Shown here: positions 45,354 through 54,306 of the stretch, piece after piece
How the letters are laid out: the number at the start of each line of letters is the position of its first letter
How positions within the stretch are numbered: position 1 is the first letter of the stretch
Origin: Campylobacterales bacterium
GTDB lineage: Bacteria > Campylobacterota > Campylobacteria > Campylobacterales > Sulfurimonadaceae
Direction of reading: 5' to 3'
DNA length: 64,000 nt
Assembly: GCA_016938175.1 (NCBI GenBank)
Contig: JAFGVE010000027.1
Span: forward strand, 93,537-157,536
The notes under the pieces: generated by a model
Database searches by the model: none
Seen by the model: the letters and a program-made list of their open reading frames with translations, nothing else
What the model was told of the DNA's origin: nothing
Translations under genes and position numbers: made by a program

Positions 45354-46193
45354 TCAAGCTTTTAAAACATTGACATAGTCGACTGTGTCTGGATTAAATC
45401 TTATTCTATAATCTTCGTTAATATGCTCTATTTTATACATCTCTTCTTGCGTCAATTCAAAGTCAAAAATATCTATATTTTCTTGGATTCTTTTTCTGTT
45501 TCCAGACTTTGGAACTGTTAAAAGGCCACTTTGAATATCCCATCTAAGGATAATTTGTGGAACTGTTTTTTGATATTTAGCTGCTAAGGCAACTAATAGT
45601 TCGTTTTCTATTAGCTTAGGATTCATTCTTGCAACAGGAGAGTATGCTTGTAGTTTTATACCTCTGTTTTCACAATAGTTTCTTAATGGTTTTTGTGAAA
45701 ACAGAGGGTGAATTTCAATTTGGTTTACTGCGGGAACTATCTCTGCTACTTCTAAAAGTTTATCTAAATGGTGTTCGTGAAAATTACAAACGCCAATAGC
45801 TTTAACTAAACCTTCGTTATACAGGGCTTCCATCTGCTTCCAGGAGTCTAAATATTTTTCGGGATATGGCCAGTGCATTAAATAAAGATCTACTTGTGCA
45901 ACTCCTAGCTTTTTCATACTATTTAGAAGGGCTTTTCTAGCATCACCTTCTCTTTGTGCAGTGTTGCTGAGTTTTGTTGTAACAAATATCTCTTTTGCTC
46001 CTAAAGACTTTATTAACTCTAAAGAAACACCTAAACACTCTTCATTAAAATAAGCAGCACTTGTTTCAAAATTGGTATAACCACTTTTATATGCGTTTAC
46101 TATCGCTTTGATTAAAGAGATTCCATTGAGTGGATACGTCCCAATTCCTATCATTGGCATTTTAAGACCATTGTTCAATGTTATATATTCCAA
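45354..46193 (-). CDS. Aldo/keto reductase
   Basis: The 279 aa TIM-barrel oxidoreductase has Tyr 48, Lys 74 (FVTTKLS) and His 107 (YLMHWPYP) of the catalytic tetrad, but the usual Asp of the DTA motif is Glu 43 (NFETSAAYFNEE). Cofactor-binding VPKSGNRKRIQENIDIF is present. It is the only minus-strand gene inside the plus-strand half of the island, so it may be separately controlled or a later insertion. Confidence 0.9.
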   Translation of the reverse strand: MEYITLNNGLKMPMIGIGTYPLNGISLIKAIVNAYKSGYTNFETSAAYFNEECLGVSLELIKSLGAKEIFVTTKLSNTAQREGDARKALLNSMKKLGVAQVDLYLMHWPYPEKYLDSWKQMEALYNEGLVKAIGVCNFHEHHLDKLLEVAEIVPAVNQIEIHPLFSQKPLRNYCENRGIKLQAYSPVARMNPKLIENELLVALAAKYQKTVPQIILRWDIQSGLLTVPKSGNRKRIQENIDIFDFELTQEEMYKIEHINEDYRIRFNPDTVDYVNVLKA

Positions 46194-46303
46194 GAATCTC
46201 CTTTGTATTAAGTTTATACTCTTTTTGATATACTACATTATAATTGTAAAATGATGTCTTTAAAAGGGTGTCTGCAGCGTTAGATTAAACAAAATGGTAC
46301 TGA

Positions 46304-47263
46304 ATGAAAACGAATGGCTCTTTAGCATCTGACAATCATAAAAAAATTGAACATATTTTAGTTTTTGCACCTACCTATAATGAAAATATAGGTGGGGTTA
46401 TTATGCTACATAAACTTTCAGACCAACTCAATAGAGCGGGTGTCTCTAGTTCCATCTTCCCATATTTTGATAACAGACATGAAAACTTAAAAGAACACTC
46501 ACAGTATAATAAAGAGTATCTACAAGCAAAGTTCCTTAAAGCAAAAAACTCATTTGAAGTTAACGGTGCTTTTCGTACTTCCCTTTTGGAAGACATTTGT
46601 CTCTTGGATAATTTAGATAAATGGGCAGTCGTTTATCCTGAAGTTGTTTCCGGGAATCCATTGGGTGCAAAAAATGTGATAAGGTGGTTTTTACATTATC
46701 CAGGTTTTCATACTGGAATTACAAATTATGGTGATAAAGAGCTATATTTTAAAGTATCTTCAGAGATGCAAGAGTTCCATTATAAAAACTCTAAAACTTC
46801 AGATGTTATCTTGAAATTTTTGCACTATCCTTTAGAACTTTATAACCTTAATAATGTTTCCAAAGAAAGAGAAGGAACTGCTTATTGCCTTCATAAGGGA
46901 AAAGATAAAGAGATACAGCATGATTTAAGTGACTCTATCTTGATTGATGGGAAGTCACATAAAGAGATAGCAAAAATATTTAAAGCCGTAGAGATGTTTA
47001 TATCGTATGATGCACATACTTCTTATATCGCTTTTGCCATATTGTGTGGTTGTAAAACTATAGTTATCAAAGATAGTGCAGATAATGAAAAAGTTTGGAG
47101 ACGAGATTTGGAAAATAAGTACGGCATTGTGTATGGATTAGAAAATAAAGATAAAGCTCAGGCAAACTCATCTGTGCTTCTCAATGACATTTTATCTGAA
47201 GCAAGTAGTTACGAAAAGCTAATTCAAGACTTCTCAAAAGAAGTGGATAAATTTTTTGCTTAA
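46304..47263 (+). CDS. Putative glycosyltransferase
   Basis: The 319 aa product is not a clear family member to me. It has features of a GT-B glycosyltransferase: an N-terminal ILVFAPTYNENIGGVIMLHKLSDQL and a C-terminal donor-domain-like FISYDAHTSYIAFAILCGCKTIVIKD, with a conserved acid-His region near DAHTSY. The position in the glycan island supports the call. ATG 46304 is the first possible start because TGA is in frame just before it. Confidence 0.5.
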   Translation: MKTNGSLASDNHKKIEHILVFAPTYNENIGGVIMLHKLSDQLNRAGVSSSIFPYFDNRHENLKEHSQYNKEYLQAKFLKAKNSFEVNGAFRTSLLEDICLLDNLDKWAVVYPEVVSGNPLGAKNVIRWFLHYPGFHTGITNYGDKELYFKVSSEMQEFHYKNSKTSDVILKFLHYPLELYNLNNVSKEREGTAYCLHKGKDKEIQHDLSDSILIDGKSHKEIAKIFKAVEMFISYDAHTSYIAFAILCGCKTIVIKDSADNEKVWRRDLENKYGIVYGLENKDKAQANSSVLLNDILSEASSYEKLIQDFSKEVDKFFA

Positions 47264-47287
47264 AGCAATACGATATTAGGAATATAA

Positions 47288-48388
47288 ATGACACAGAATA
47301 TAATTAACACAATTAAAACATCTAAAGATGACATTGTACTCTTTGGAGCATCTGGTGTTTTAACACAACTTTTTGACAAAATAAGTAAATTAGGAATAAA
47401 AGTTTCACATATATGTGATAATGATCAGAATAAGCAAGGCCAAGAGATGTTTGGGTTTGTCATTCAGAATCCTGAGAAGCTTTTTAGTGAAGAGAAGAAA
47501 TATAATGTCATTATTACCAGTAGCTTTTTTATCGAAATTGAGCAGCAATTAAAAGAGTATTCAAATGTAATAACTTATTTGGACTATAAAAAACTATATG
47601 ACTTAGTCAATACAACTGTTTATACCCCAAAACTCTCTTTACTGGAACACTATGAGGAGTTGAGAGATGATTACAACTGCTTTGTTAGAAATCTTCAAAA
47701 GGATACAAACCCTATAGTGATTAGTAGATATAACTTCTCACAACCTTATTTACAAGGTAAAGGTTTAGAAATAGGTGCATTCCATCTTCCGACACCTGTA
47801 GATGAAAACCTGCAAGTGGACTATGTAGATCAAGTAACAATGGCAGAGATAAAAGAGCGTTTTCCTGAATTTACAAATACCTACTGTGTTTATCCAACTA
47901 TTATTGATGATGGAGAGGTTTTATCTAAAATTCCAGATGAAAAGTATGAGTTCGTGATTGCTAACCATATGCTTGAGCATTGTCAAAACTTTTTTGCGAC
48001 TATTAATAATCATCTGAGGGTATTAAAGAAAAATGGGCTTTTGTTCTACTCACTGCCAGACAAGAGAGTGACTTTTGACAAGCCAAGAGAACTAACTACT
48101 TATGAACATCTCAAACATGAATTTCTCTTTGGAACAGATAGAGAAACACAGTATGAACACTACTATGATTTTTTGACAAATGTTTCTCAGTTACGAGGCG
48201 ATGAGTTAAATGCTGCTTTGGAAAAATATATGCGTTTATCATTAGACACACATTTTCATGTATGGGATTCGGTGACACTTTTAGAACATTTAAAGAGTGC
48301 TATTGAAGATAAATTGATTGATGTGGAGATTGTTGTCTATAAACAGGTGCTTGATATTGAAGCTATGGTTATTTTGAGGAAGAGATGA
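47288..48388 (+). CDS. SAM-dependent methyltransferase with N-terminal Rossmann-like domain
   Basis: The 366 aa product has two parts. Residues 1-115 look like a small nucleotide-binding Rossmann domain (VLFGASGVLTQLFDKI, ICDNDQNKQGQEMFG, YNVIITSSFF). From about 150 there is a class I methyltransferase (GKGLEIGAFHLPTP as motif I, VDYVDQ, FVIANHMLEHCQNFFATI, LKKNGLLFYSLPDK). It probably methylates a sugar or a glycan end. The related N-terminal module also occurs in the next gene. It overlaps that gene by 4 bp. Confidence 0.75.
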   Translation: MTQNIINTIKTSKDDIVLFGASGVLTQLFDKISKLGIKVSHICDNDQNKQGQEMFGFVIQNPEKLFSEEKKYNVIITSSFFIEIEQQLKEYSNVITYLDYKKLYDLVNTTVYTPKLSLLEHYEELRDDYNCFVRNLQKDTNPIVISRYNFSQPYLQGKGLEIGAFHLPTPVDENLQVDYVDQVTMAEIKERFPEFTNTYCVYPTIIDDGEVLSKIPDEKYEFVIANHMLEHCQNFFATINNHLRVLKKNGLLFYSLPDKRVTFDKPRELTTYEHLKHEFLFGTDRETQYEHYYDFLTNVSQLRGDELNAALEKYMRLSLDTHFHVWDSVTLLEHLKSAIEDKLIDVEIVVYKQVLDIEAMVILRKR

Positions 48389-49857
48389 TAAAGTTATCGC
48401 CTAGCGAAAAAAGACATATAATTACTCAAGAAACTTTACATAAAAAACGTAATAAGAAGCTTTGTATTGTTTCTCATTATGATTCTAAGAACATGATTCA
48501 GGACTACGTTTCGTATATGCTTAAAGAGCTATATAGAGCAGGTTTTGATATTGTTTTTGTATCTACTTCACAGTTTATACCTAGAATACAAAGAGTGAAA
48601 ATAGATAAATATTTGAGAACTTTTATTTTGAAAAAAAATAGTGGTTATGACTTTATATCGTGGAAAGTTGGAATGGCTATGTGTGAGGAGTTCTCTTCAT
48701 ATGATGAACTGCTTCTTATAAATGACAGTATATTTTTTCCCTTAACTCGTCCAAAGAAAATTTTTGACTTTATGAGAAGAGAAAAATATGATTTTTGGGG
48801 TCTTTTAGACTCTTATAACAGAAAGTATCATGTACAAAGTTTTTTTTGGTTTTTTAATAAAAAAATCAAAAACAGTGTTTTTTTCTCATCATTTTGGAAT
48901 CAATGTGAAGTACTGCATGATAAAACAAAAATTATAAATCAGTATGAGACACAGTTTACAAACTTGGTACAAGAGAGTGGTTTTCGTATCGGTTCGTATA
49001 TTCAAACGCAGCAAGTAAGAGAGTATATGGCTTCTTTGGGGATGTATGTACCAAAAGATGAAATCCTTTTTTATGCTTTATGGCCAGTTATAATTGCAAG
49101 GTTTCATGCACCTCTTGTAAAAAGAAATATGCTCTGTCCTTACCATCAAGACTTTAATCCACTTACAAAAATTTGGAGGGAAGTTGTTGGGAGGCATACA
49201 GATTATAACTTAGAGCTTATTGCACACTATCTCTCTGAGTGTGGGGAGCTAAACTCAAAAAATAAACAGAATTGGATTGTTTTTTTTATGGAGTTTATTA
49301 CTCAAATGTTGGCATTAAAAGATGAAAATGTGAAGGTGGTACTTTATGGATATTCTTATGTTGGAAAATTGGTTCACTCAATATTAGGCGATAATGTTGT
49401 CACACTCTTTGATAGAAATTATGAGCACTTAAACAGTTCAGGTTTAGTAGAAGTGTTTTCAGTTAATCAGATTAAAGATTTTGAATATGACAAAGTTTTT
49501 ATTTGCTCTTTTGGAAGAGAAGATGAAATTGTGACTCTCTTAAAAAAGTATAACATTACGAGAGATAAAGTTATAAGCATACAAGATTATATGGATGTGG
49601 ACTCTATGGCTTTTTCTAATTTTTTAACGAAATTATTAAAGCTCTTTCATGGTGTTTCTTATTTGAGAGCTCTAGAGTTAGAGTTACAGTTTTATCAAAC
49701 AGATAGTAGTATAGTTAAAACTATAAATGGATATTTACAACTGTTACATATCCTTCCACTAAAAGTTTATCCAGGTGCTGAAAGTATGGGTAATACTACT
49801 ATATCTCTTATTGATAGTAAGACATTGGAAGTTTACGATATGGGAGTACTACTTTAG
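48385..49857 (+). CDS. RgpF-like (rhamnan synthesis F family) protein with C-terminal Rossmann-like domain
   Basis: The 490 aa product has a family signature in its first two thirds: LCIVSHYDSKNMIQDYV, LKKNSGYDFISWKVGM, LLLINDSIFFPL and FWGLLDS. RgpF-type proteins are glycosyltransferases of rhamnose-rich or other polysaccharides. From about residue 310 a small Rossmann-like domain follows (VKVVLYGYSYVGKLVHSI, FDRN, DKVFICSFGRED). The 3' end overlaps the convergent TagB-like gene by 9 bp and closes the plus-strand half of the island. Confidence 0.75.
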   Translation: MIKLSPSEKRHIITQETLHKKRNKKLCIVSHYDSKNMIQDYVSYMLKELYRAGFDIVFVSTSQFIPRIQRVKIDKYLRTFILKKNSGYDFISWKVGMAMCEEFSSYDELLLINDSIFFPLTRPKKIFDFMRREKYDFWGLLDSYNRKYHVQSFFWFFNKKIKNSVFFSSFWNQCEVLHDKTKIINQYETQFTNLVQESGFRIGSYIQTQQVREYMASLGMYVPKDEILFYALWPVIIARFHAPLVKRNMLCPYHQDFNPLTKIWREVVGRHTDYNLELIAHYLSECGELNSKNKQNWIVFFMEFITQMLALKDENVKVVLYGYSYVGKLVHSILGDNVVTLFDRNYEHLNSSGLVEVFSVNQIKDFEYDKVFICSFGREDEIVTLLKKYNITRDKVISIQDYMDVDSMAFSNFLTKLLKLFHGVSYLRALELELQFYQTDSSIVKTINGYLQLLHILPLKVYPGAESMGNTTISLIDSKTLEVYDMGVLL

Positions 49858-51267
49858 ATACTCCATAATTTTTGAAGAAGATTCGTCTTTTTGATAGGTA
49901 AAGAGTAGCGACTTTAAATGTAAAAAACCAGCAGTTGTAGGATTTAATAGTGCATTTTGAAGTGTATGCTGATTTTTCACATGCATTCCTGGAGTAAACT
50001 CCTCATAATCATATAAAAACCCTTGCATATTTGCCTCGTACTCCTCTCTGTCATAATCAAAAAAGATTATAGGACGCTCTAAAAGCATAAAATCAAAATA
50101 GACAGAGGAGTAGTCTGTAATGAGTATGTCGGTGTATTTTAAAAGTGGATACACATCACCATGAGTAGAGTGAAAAAGGATATTGGAATAATTTTTTTCA
50201 TTTGAATACAGTTTCTCTACAAAATGGTGAAGTTTTAGAATGAGTGTCATAGACTTATCCGCTAAAAACTTGTTTAGAGATACAAAGTCTAGTGGAATTT
50301 GTGTCGCTTTTTTTGACTCTCTATGCGTTGGCATATAGAGTATGATTTTATGATTTTTTTCAAAATTGTCTTTTGCAAGTTTATACATCTTGTCATCACA
50401 AAAGAGTAGGTCATACGCATCATGTTCTTCTTTGAGCAGTAGGTCGTTTCGAGGATAGCCAAAATCCTTATACTCTTTTGCTTTTATGACTTTGGAGAGT
50501 GTTGTTTCATTGACAAAGTTACTTGTTGAGATAAGGTAGTCATAAGAGACTGTTGTAAGTTTATTGAGTCTCTTAAGAGGAATTCCATGCCACATCTGTA
50601 GTGTTTTTTGCTGTGGTGAGAGTAGGTTTATCTCTTCAGTTATATTTGCTTGATCTTGTATAACAAACTTTGCTTGAGCGAGAAGTGTATAGGCTTTATA
50701 ACTTGTAAGTTCTACTACTGGTAGCTGCATCTTTTGGAGTGTTTGTAACTGCTCTTTATTGTCGGTAAGCATTACAACATCGAGCTTCTCTCTTATGCAG
50801 TGAATATAGAGTGCTTTGTTGTTAGAGGTGATGGAGCCTTTTGCTACAAATACCAGCTTTGTACGATTAAAAGAGAGTCTATCGTACACTTTTGCCAAGA
50901 GATGTAAAAAACTCTGTTTTTGTTTTGTAGATTTATAGGATTTTAGGGAAGCATCCGCTTCTGTTTGTGTTAAGAAATGATAGCCACTGTTTGTAGATAT
51001 AACTTTTACAAGTTTATTTTTTTGAAGTGTTTTTTGGAGTGATTCATAAATTGCATCTCCATGATTTTGAGAGAGTATGAGTACGGCATCATACTCTCTT
51101 GTAACCTCACTTGGTTTTGTTACATAAGACCCTGTTTGAAAGCTGTCAAGATAGCCTAAAAATTCAAACTCATGTTGCTCTTGCAACTCTTGTGCAAACA
51201 TCGTTGTTTTAGGTGTATAGGGTGCTATGAAAACTTTTTTCCCACTAAATTCCAAAGCCTGCTCCAT
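49849..51267 (-). CDS. CDP-glycerol glycerophosphotransferase-like protein (TagB/TagF family)
   Basis: The family transfers glycerol phosphate or similar groups from CDP-linked donors to glycan ends. The product (472 aa from ATG 51267; TTG 51255 behind GGAG is also possible) has an N-terminal module (VFIAPYTPKTTMFAQEL; FLGYLDSFQTG) and the catalytic part with LQMWHGIPLKRL, LYMPTHRESK, and TDYSSVYFDFMLLERPIIFFDYD, including the two His and the DYSS motif of TagF. It is the last gene of the fliD-pse operon and is paired with a TagD-like gene. Confidence 0.82.
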   Translation of the reverse strand: MEQALEFSGKKVFIAPYTPKTTMFAQELQEQHEFEFLGYLDSFQTGSYVTKPSEVTREYDAVLILSQNHGDAIYESLQKTLQKNKLVKVISTNSGYHFLTQTEADASLKSYKSTKQKQSFLHLLAKVYDRLSFNRTKLVFVAKGSITSNNKALYIHCIREKLDVVMLTDNKEQLQTLQKMQLPVVELTSYKAYTLLAQAKFVIQDQANITEEINLLSPQQKTLQMWHGIPLKRLNKLTTVSYDYLISTSNFVNETTLSKVIKAKEYKDFGYPRNDLLLKEEHDAYDLLFCDDKMYKLAKDNFEKNHKIILYMPTHRESKKATQIPLDFVSLNKFLADKSMTLILKLHHFVEKLYSNEKNYSNILFHSTHGDVYPLLKYTDILITDYSSVYFDFMLLERPIIFFDYDREEYEANMQGFLYDYEEFTPGMHVKNQHTLQNALLNPTTAGFLHLKSLLFTYQKDESSSKIMEYLK

Positions 51268-51670
51268 GCTCTTGTAAAAACTCATTGAGAGCAACTTTTA
51301 ACTCAGTAGTTGAGACATCCTCTGTTCGTGGCAAATATACGACTTCGCACTGAGGCTTTAAAAAGTCAAACTTCCCTTTCCAATCATCTCCCATCGCAAA
51401 AAGGTCTATATCTAATCGCTTTATGTCCTCTTGTTTTTGTTCCCAACTCTCTTCAGCAATCACTCTATTGACACATTTTAGGTTACGTACGATTTCTGCT
51501 CTTTGCTCGTAAGGGATGAGTGTTTTTTTACCTTTCAGGGCATTAAACTCATCAGTTGATACTGCGACTATGAGTTCGTCTCCAAGAGAAGCTAGTCGGT
51601 TGAGTAGATTAAGATGTCCAATGTGAAACATATCAAAAGTTCCATATGTTATGACTCTTTTAGGCTTCAT
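51245..51670 (-). CDS. Glycerol-3-phosphate cytidylyltransferase-like protein (TagD family)
   Basis: The 141 aa product matches nucleotidyltransferases that make CDP-glycerol: VITYGTFDMFHIGHLNLL with HIGH at 16-19, AVSTDEFNALKGKK, PYEQRAEIVRNLK, MGDDWKGKFDFL, and late PRTEDVSTTELK in place of the RTEGISTTxIK signature. ATG 51670 has GGAG 7 bp upstream and overlaps pseI by 11 bp. Its product should feed the TagB-like enzyme next to it. Confidence 0.87.
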   Translation of the reverse strand: MKPKRVITYGTFDMFHIGHLNLLNRLASLGDELIVAVSTDEFNALKGKKTLIPYEQRAEIVRNLKCVNRVIAEESWEQKQEDIKRLDIDLFAMGDDWKGKFDFLKPQCEVVYLPRTEDVSTTELKVALNEFLQEHGAGFGI

Positions 51671-52703
51671 CAACATACTCCATCTTCATAGGTGTGGCAA
51701 AGGCTAGGTCACAAACAGCTTTCTTGCCTAAAATGTTCTCTAAGTGTTTTGGATGTAGACCATTTGCTGGGCGTACACTTTTGATGTTCTCCTGACTAAA
51801 AGACTCCCCTTTTTTAATAGACTCACTCACATAAAGACTACGTGAAAAACGACGGTTGTGCTCTCGTTTTTCATTAAGTGTGTAGTCGACTTTTCCAAGA
51901 AGTTTTTCACTCTGGCGTACTGCATCTACCATAGCTTTAAACTCACTCTCATCAAGTGAGAAAGCTTGGTCTGCACTAGGGATTGATTTGTCAAGCATAA
52001 AGTGCTTCTCTATAATTTTTGCTCCCAAACTAACAGCTACTACGGGTGCAACAATGCCAAGTGTATGGTCAGAAAAACCACTCACTACACCAAACTCATG
52101 AGCAAGTTCAGGAATCATTTTGAGGTTTGCATCTTCAAGTGGAGCAGGGTATGCTGAGGTGCACTGTAAAAGTATTATCTGCTCATTACCCTCTCTACGG
52201 CAGATAGCTACAGCATCTACTATCTCCTCTTTTGTTGCAACTCCTGTAGAGATAATCATGGGCTTACCTTTACTTGCAGTGTAGCGTATGAGTTCGTAGT
52301 CGGTTATCTCAAATGAGGCAATTTTATAGGCGGGAGGGTTGAGTTTTTCTAAAAAGTCCACGGCACTTTTGTCAAATGGGGAGGAGAAGCAGAGTATGCC
52401 CTCTTTTTGTGCCACATCAAAAAGCTCTTGGTGCCACTCCCATGGCGTGTAGGCTTTCTCATAGAGTTCATAGAGGTTCTGTTCATCCCAAAGCTCGGTG
52501 CCCTTAATGATGAACTCTTCATTGCTAGAGTTTAGCGTGATTGTATCTGCTCTGTATGTTTGCAGTTTTATTGCATCAGCTCCAGCTCGTGCAGCAGCTT
52601 TAATAGTCTCTTTGGCTATCTCAAGTGAGCCATTATGGTTTGCGGAGAGTTCGGCTATAATGAAAGTTTTTTCTGTGCTAAGGTCAAAATCGCCTATTTT
52701 CAT
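51660..52703 (-). CDS. pseI: Pseudaminic acid synthase
   Basis: PseI condenses 2,4-diacetamido-2,4,6-trideoxy-L-altrose with phosphoenolpyruvate to pseudaminic acid. The 347 aa product has the NeuB-type TIM barrel (FIIAELSANHNGSLEIAKET, GADAIKLQTYRADTITL, PFDKSAVDFLE, GFSDHTLGIVAPVVAVSLGA, EKHFMLD) and a C-terminal SAF/antifreeze-like domain (FSRSLYVSESIKKGE, IKSVRPANGLHP). PseI is favoured over LegI/NeuB by the surrounding pseB, C, F and G. Confidence 0.93.
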   Translation of the reverse strand: MKIGDFDLSTEKTFIIAELSANHNGSLEIAKETIKAAARAGADAIKLQTYRADTITLNSSNEEFIIKGTELWDEQNLYELYEKAYTPWEWHQELFDVAQKEGILCFSSPFDKSAVDFLEKLNPPAYKIASFEITDYELIRYTASKGKPMIISTGVATKEEIVDAVAICRREGNEQIILLQCTSAYPAPLEDANLKMIPELAHEFGVVSGFSDHTLGIVAPVVAVSLGAKIIEKHFMLDKSIPSADQAFSLDESEFKAMVDAVRQSEKLLGKVDYTLNEKREHNRRFSRSLYVSESIKKGESFSQENIKSVRPANGLHPKHLENILGKKAVCDLAFATPMKMEYVDEA

Positions 52704-52712
52704 TCTTCGCCT

Positions 52713-53378
52713 TTATAGTGTAAGTATTTTTTGCAATTCGAGGAGTGATTGTATACGTAACTCTGCTTCATACTTTTGTGGTTTTTGTGTATTTTTAAAC
52801 ATTCCCTGCTTTATTTGAATAGTTCTAAATCCAAGTGCTTTAATGTCTACAAAATCTTTGTTTATATTATCGGCAATATATACTATATCTTCATAGTTAA
52901 CGTTTTCTAAAAGCGCTATTTTAAGAAAGCAATATGGAGAGGGTTTTGCATGAATTATACCGTATCTATGGGTTATAAAGGGCTTTTTAATCCATTTTTC
53001 GAGTCGAAGAGCAAAAAACTTGTTTGCTTGAACTACTTTATTTCCATCCGTCACTATATACAGAGGTGTATTTTGTCGTTTGTAATACTCTAAAATCTCT
53101 TTAGCATCTTTATTTAATTGAATGTTTGGAGTGTGTGTTCTATATATATTGAGTGCTTTTTTGACATTTGCTTTTGAGTAAAGAGCAAAGGTTTGTAATG
53201 CTTCATCAAAAACATATCCTCTGCCCTTTTTGTCAAGTATATCAAGCATGGTGTTATATAATTTTTGTGGTTCTGTTGGCATGAAATATCTTGCTACGGC
53301 AAAAAAACCGCTTTTTACAAACTCTATTTCATCATAAAGTGTGTCATCAAGGTCAAAGACAATCACTTTAACATTCAT
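52713..53378 (-). CDS. HAD-family hydrolase in the pse operon
   Basis: The 221 aa product has the HAD motifs: FDLDDTLYDE (nucleophile D and acid D), VTDGN (motif II), and KPSPYCF followed by YIADNINKDFVDIKALG (motifs III/IV). It resembles phosphatases such as N-acylneuraminate-9-phosphatase. The normal pseudaminate pathway has no phosphatase step, so it may act on a modified sugar or a glycerol derivative. It overlaps the ATP-grasp gene by 11 bp. Confidence 0.82.
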   Translation of the reverse strand: MNVKVIVFDLDDTLYDEIEFVKSGFFAVARYFMPTEPQKLYNTMLDILDKKGRGYVFDEALQTFALYSKANVKKALNIYRTHTPNIQLNKDAKEILEYYKRQNTPLYIVTDGNKVVQANKFFALRLEKWIKKPFITHRYGIIHAKPSPYCFLKIALLENVNYEDIVYIADNINKDFVDIKALGFRTIQIKQGMFKNTQKPQKYEAELRIQSLLELQKILTL

Positions 53379-54306
53379 GATAAGTATCTTCTTTGCTTAG
53401 ACGTCTTTGTTGAATAGAGTGTTTTTGTAAAGTTACCAAGAACTTTTTGCCAACACTCTCTAAGAAAAACCAGTAAAAGCTTCTTAGTCCGACGTATTCA
53501 CTAAGGCTTGACGCGCCACCAAATCGTGCATTACACTCTATAAGATGTGAGCCTTTTTCATTTAAAATAACTTGTAGGAGAGAGTGCCCTTGTATCCTAT
53601 GTAGCTCGACAAAAGCAGCAGCCTGTTGTTTGAGTTCTGGTATCTCTTTAGTAGTGCTTATTTGAGACTCACCATTCACAACTACATCACGCGAACGTAC
53701 TACTACGGCTCTACATTGCATATGCTTATCTACATAACAGTCGATACTATATTCGTCACCTGATATATAGGGCTGGAAAATAGGATTTTGTAAAGAGTCT
53801 GCAAAGGTGAGTGTCTCTGTCTTTGTAACATTACACTTTATATCTTTTGCGCCTGCTCCAAAACGCTCTTTAAGTACAATATTTTCTGTCTGTATATTTT
53901 CTAAAGTAGTACTTGTTTGGATTGCCCAGTCAATTTTTCTTTGCGTGTAAAAGTGTAATTTGTCATAGCAGAAATTTACTACTTCTACATCAGCTACAAA
54001 TGTATGTACTCCATAATTCAAAAGAGATGTTTTATATTTAGAAAAAAAGAGTAGTTCAGCATCACGTGTAGGAATGATGTAACTTATATTATTCTCTTGT
54101 ACATAGTTTAACAGTTCTTGAAAAGTCAGTTCATCTAAACGTGGCATATGCCAAAAAATATCTACACTGCTTTTTGTCACTACATCACTGTTTATATCTG
54201 CTCCAATAAGAAGTAAAGAAGGATTAAAGTCATACATGGCTTTTTTAAGTACACGCAATAAAGCGTGTTTTGAACCAATACTTGTGACTAGAACCGCACT
54301 ATGCAT
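53368..54306 (-). CDS. ATP-grasp protein in the pse operon (CarB-like)
   Basis: The 312 aa product has a pre-ATP-grasp Rossmann start (AVLVTSIGSKHALLRVLKKA), IIPTRDAELLFF, an ATP-grasp core (NIVLKERFGAGAKDI, FQPYISGDEYSIDCYVDK) and the metal-binding LLQVILNEKGSHLIECNARFGG. It is unlike the other ATP-grasp enzyme at 39560-40717 in sequence. It may add an amino acid to a nonulosonic acid. It overlaps pseG by 8 bp and the HAD gene by 11 bp. Confidence 0.82.
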   Translation of the reverse strand: MHSAVLVTSIGSKHALLRVLKKAMYDFNPSLLLIGADINSDVVTKSSVDIFWHMPRLDELTFQELLNYVQENNISYIIPTRDAELLFFSKYKTSLLNYGVHTFVADVEVVNFCYDKLHFYTQRKIDWAIQTSTTLENIQTENIVLKERFGAGAKDIKCNVTKTETLTFADSLQNPIFQPYISGDEYSIDCYVDKHMQCRAVVVRSRDVVVNGESQISTTKEIPELKQQAAAFVELHRIQGHSLLQVILNEKGSHLIECNARFGGASSLSEYVGLRSFYWFFLESVGKKFLVTLQKHSIQQRRLSKEDTYHEC

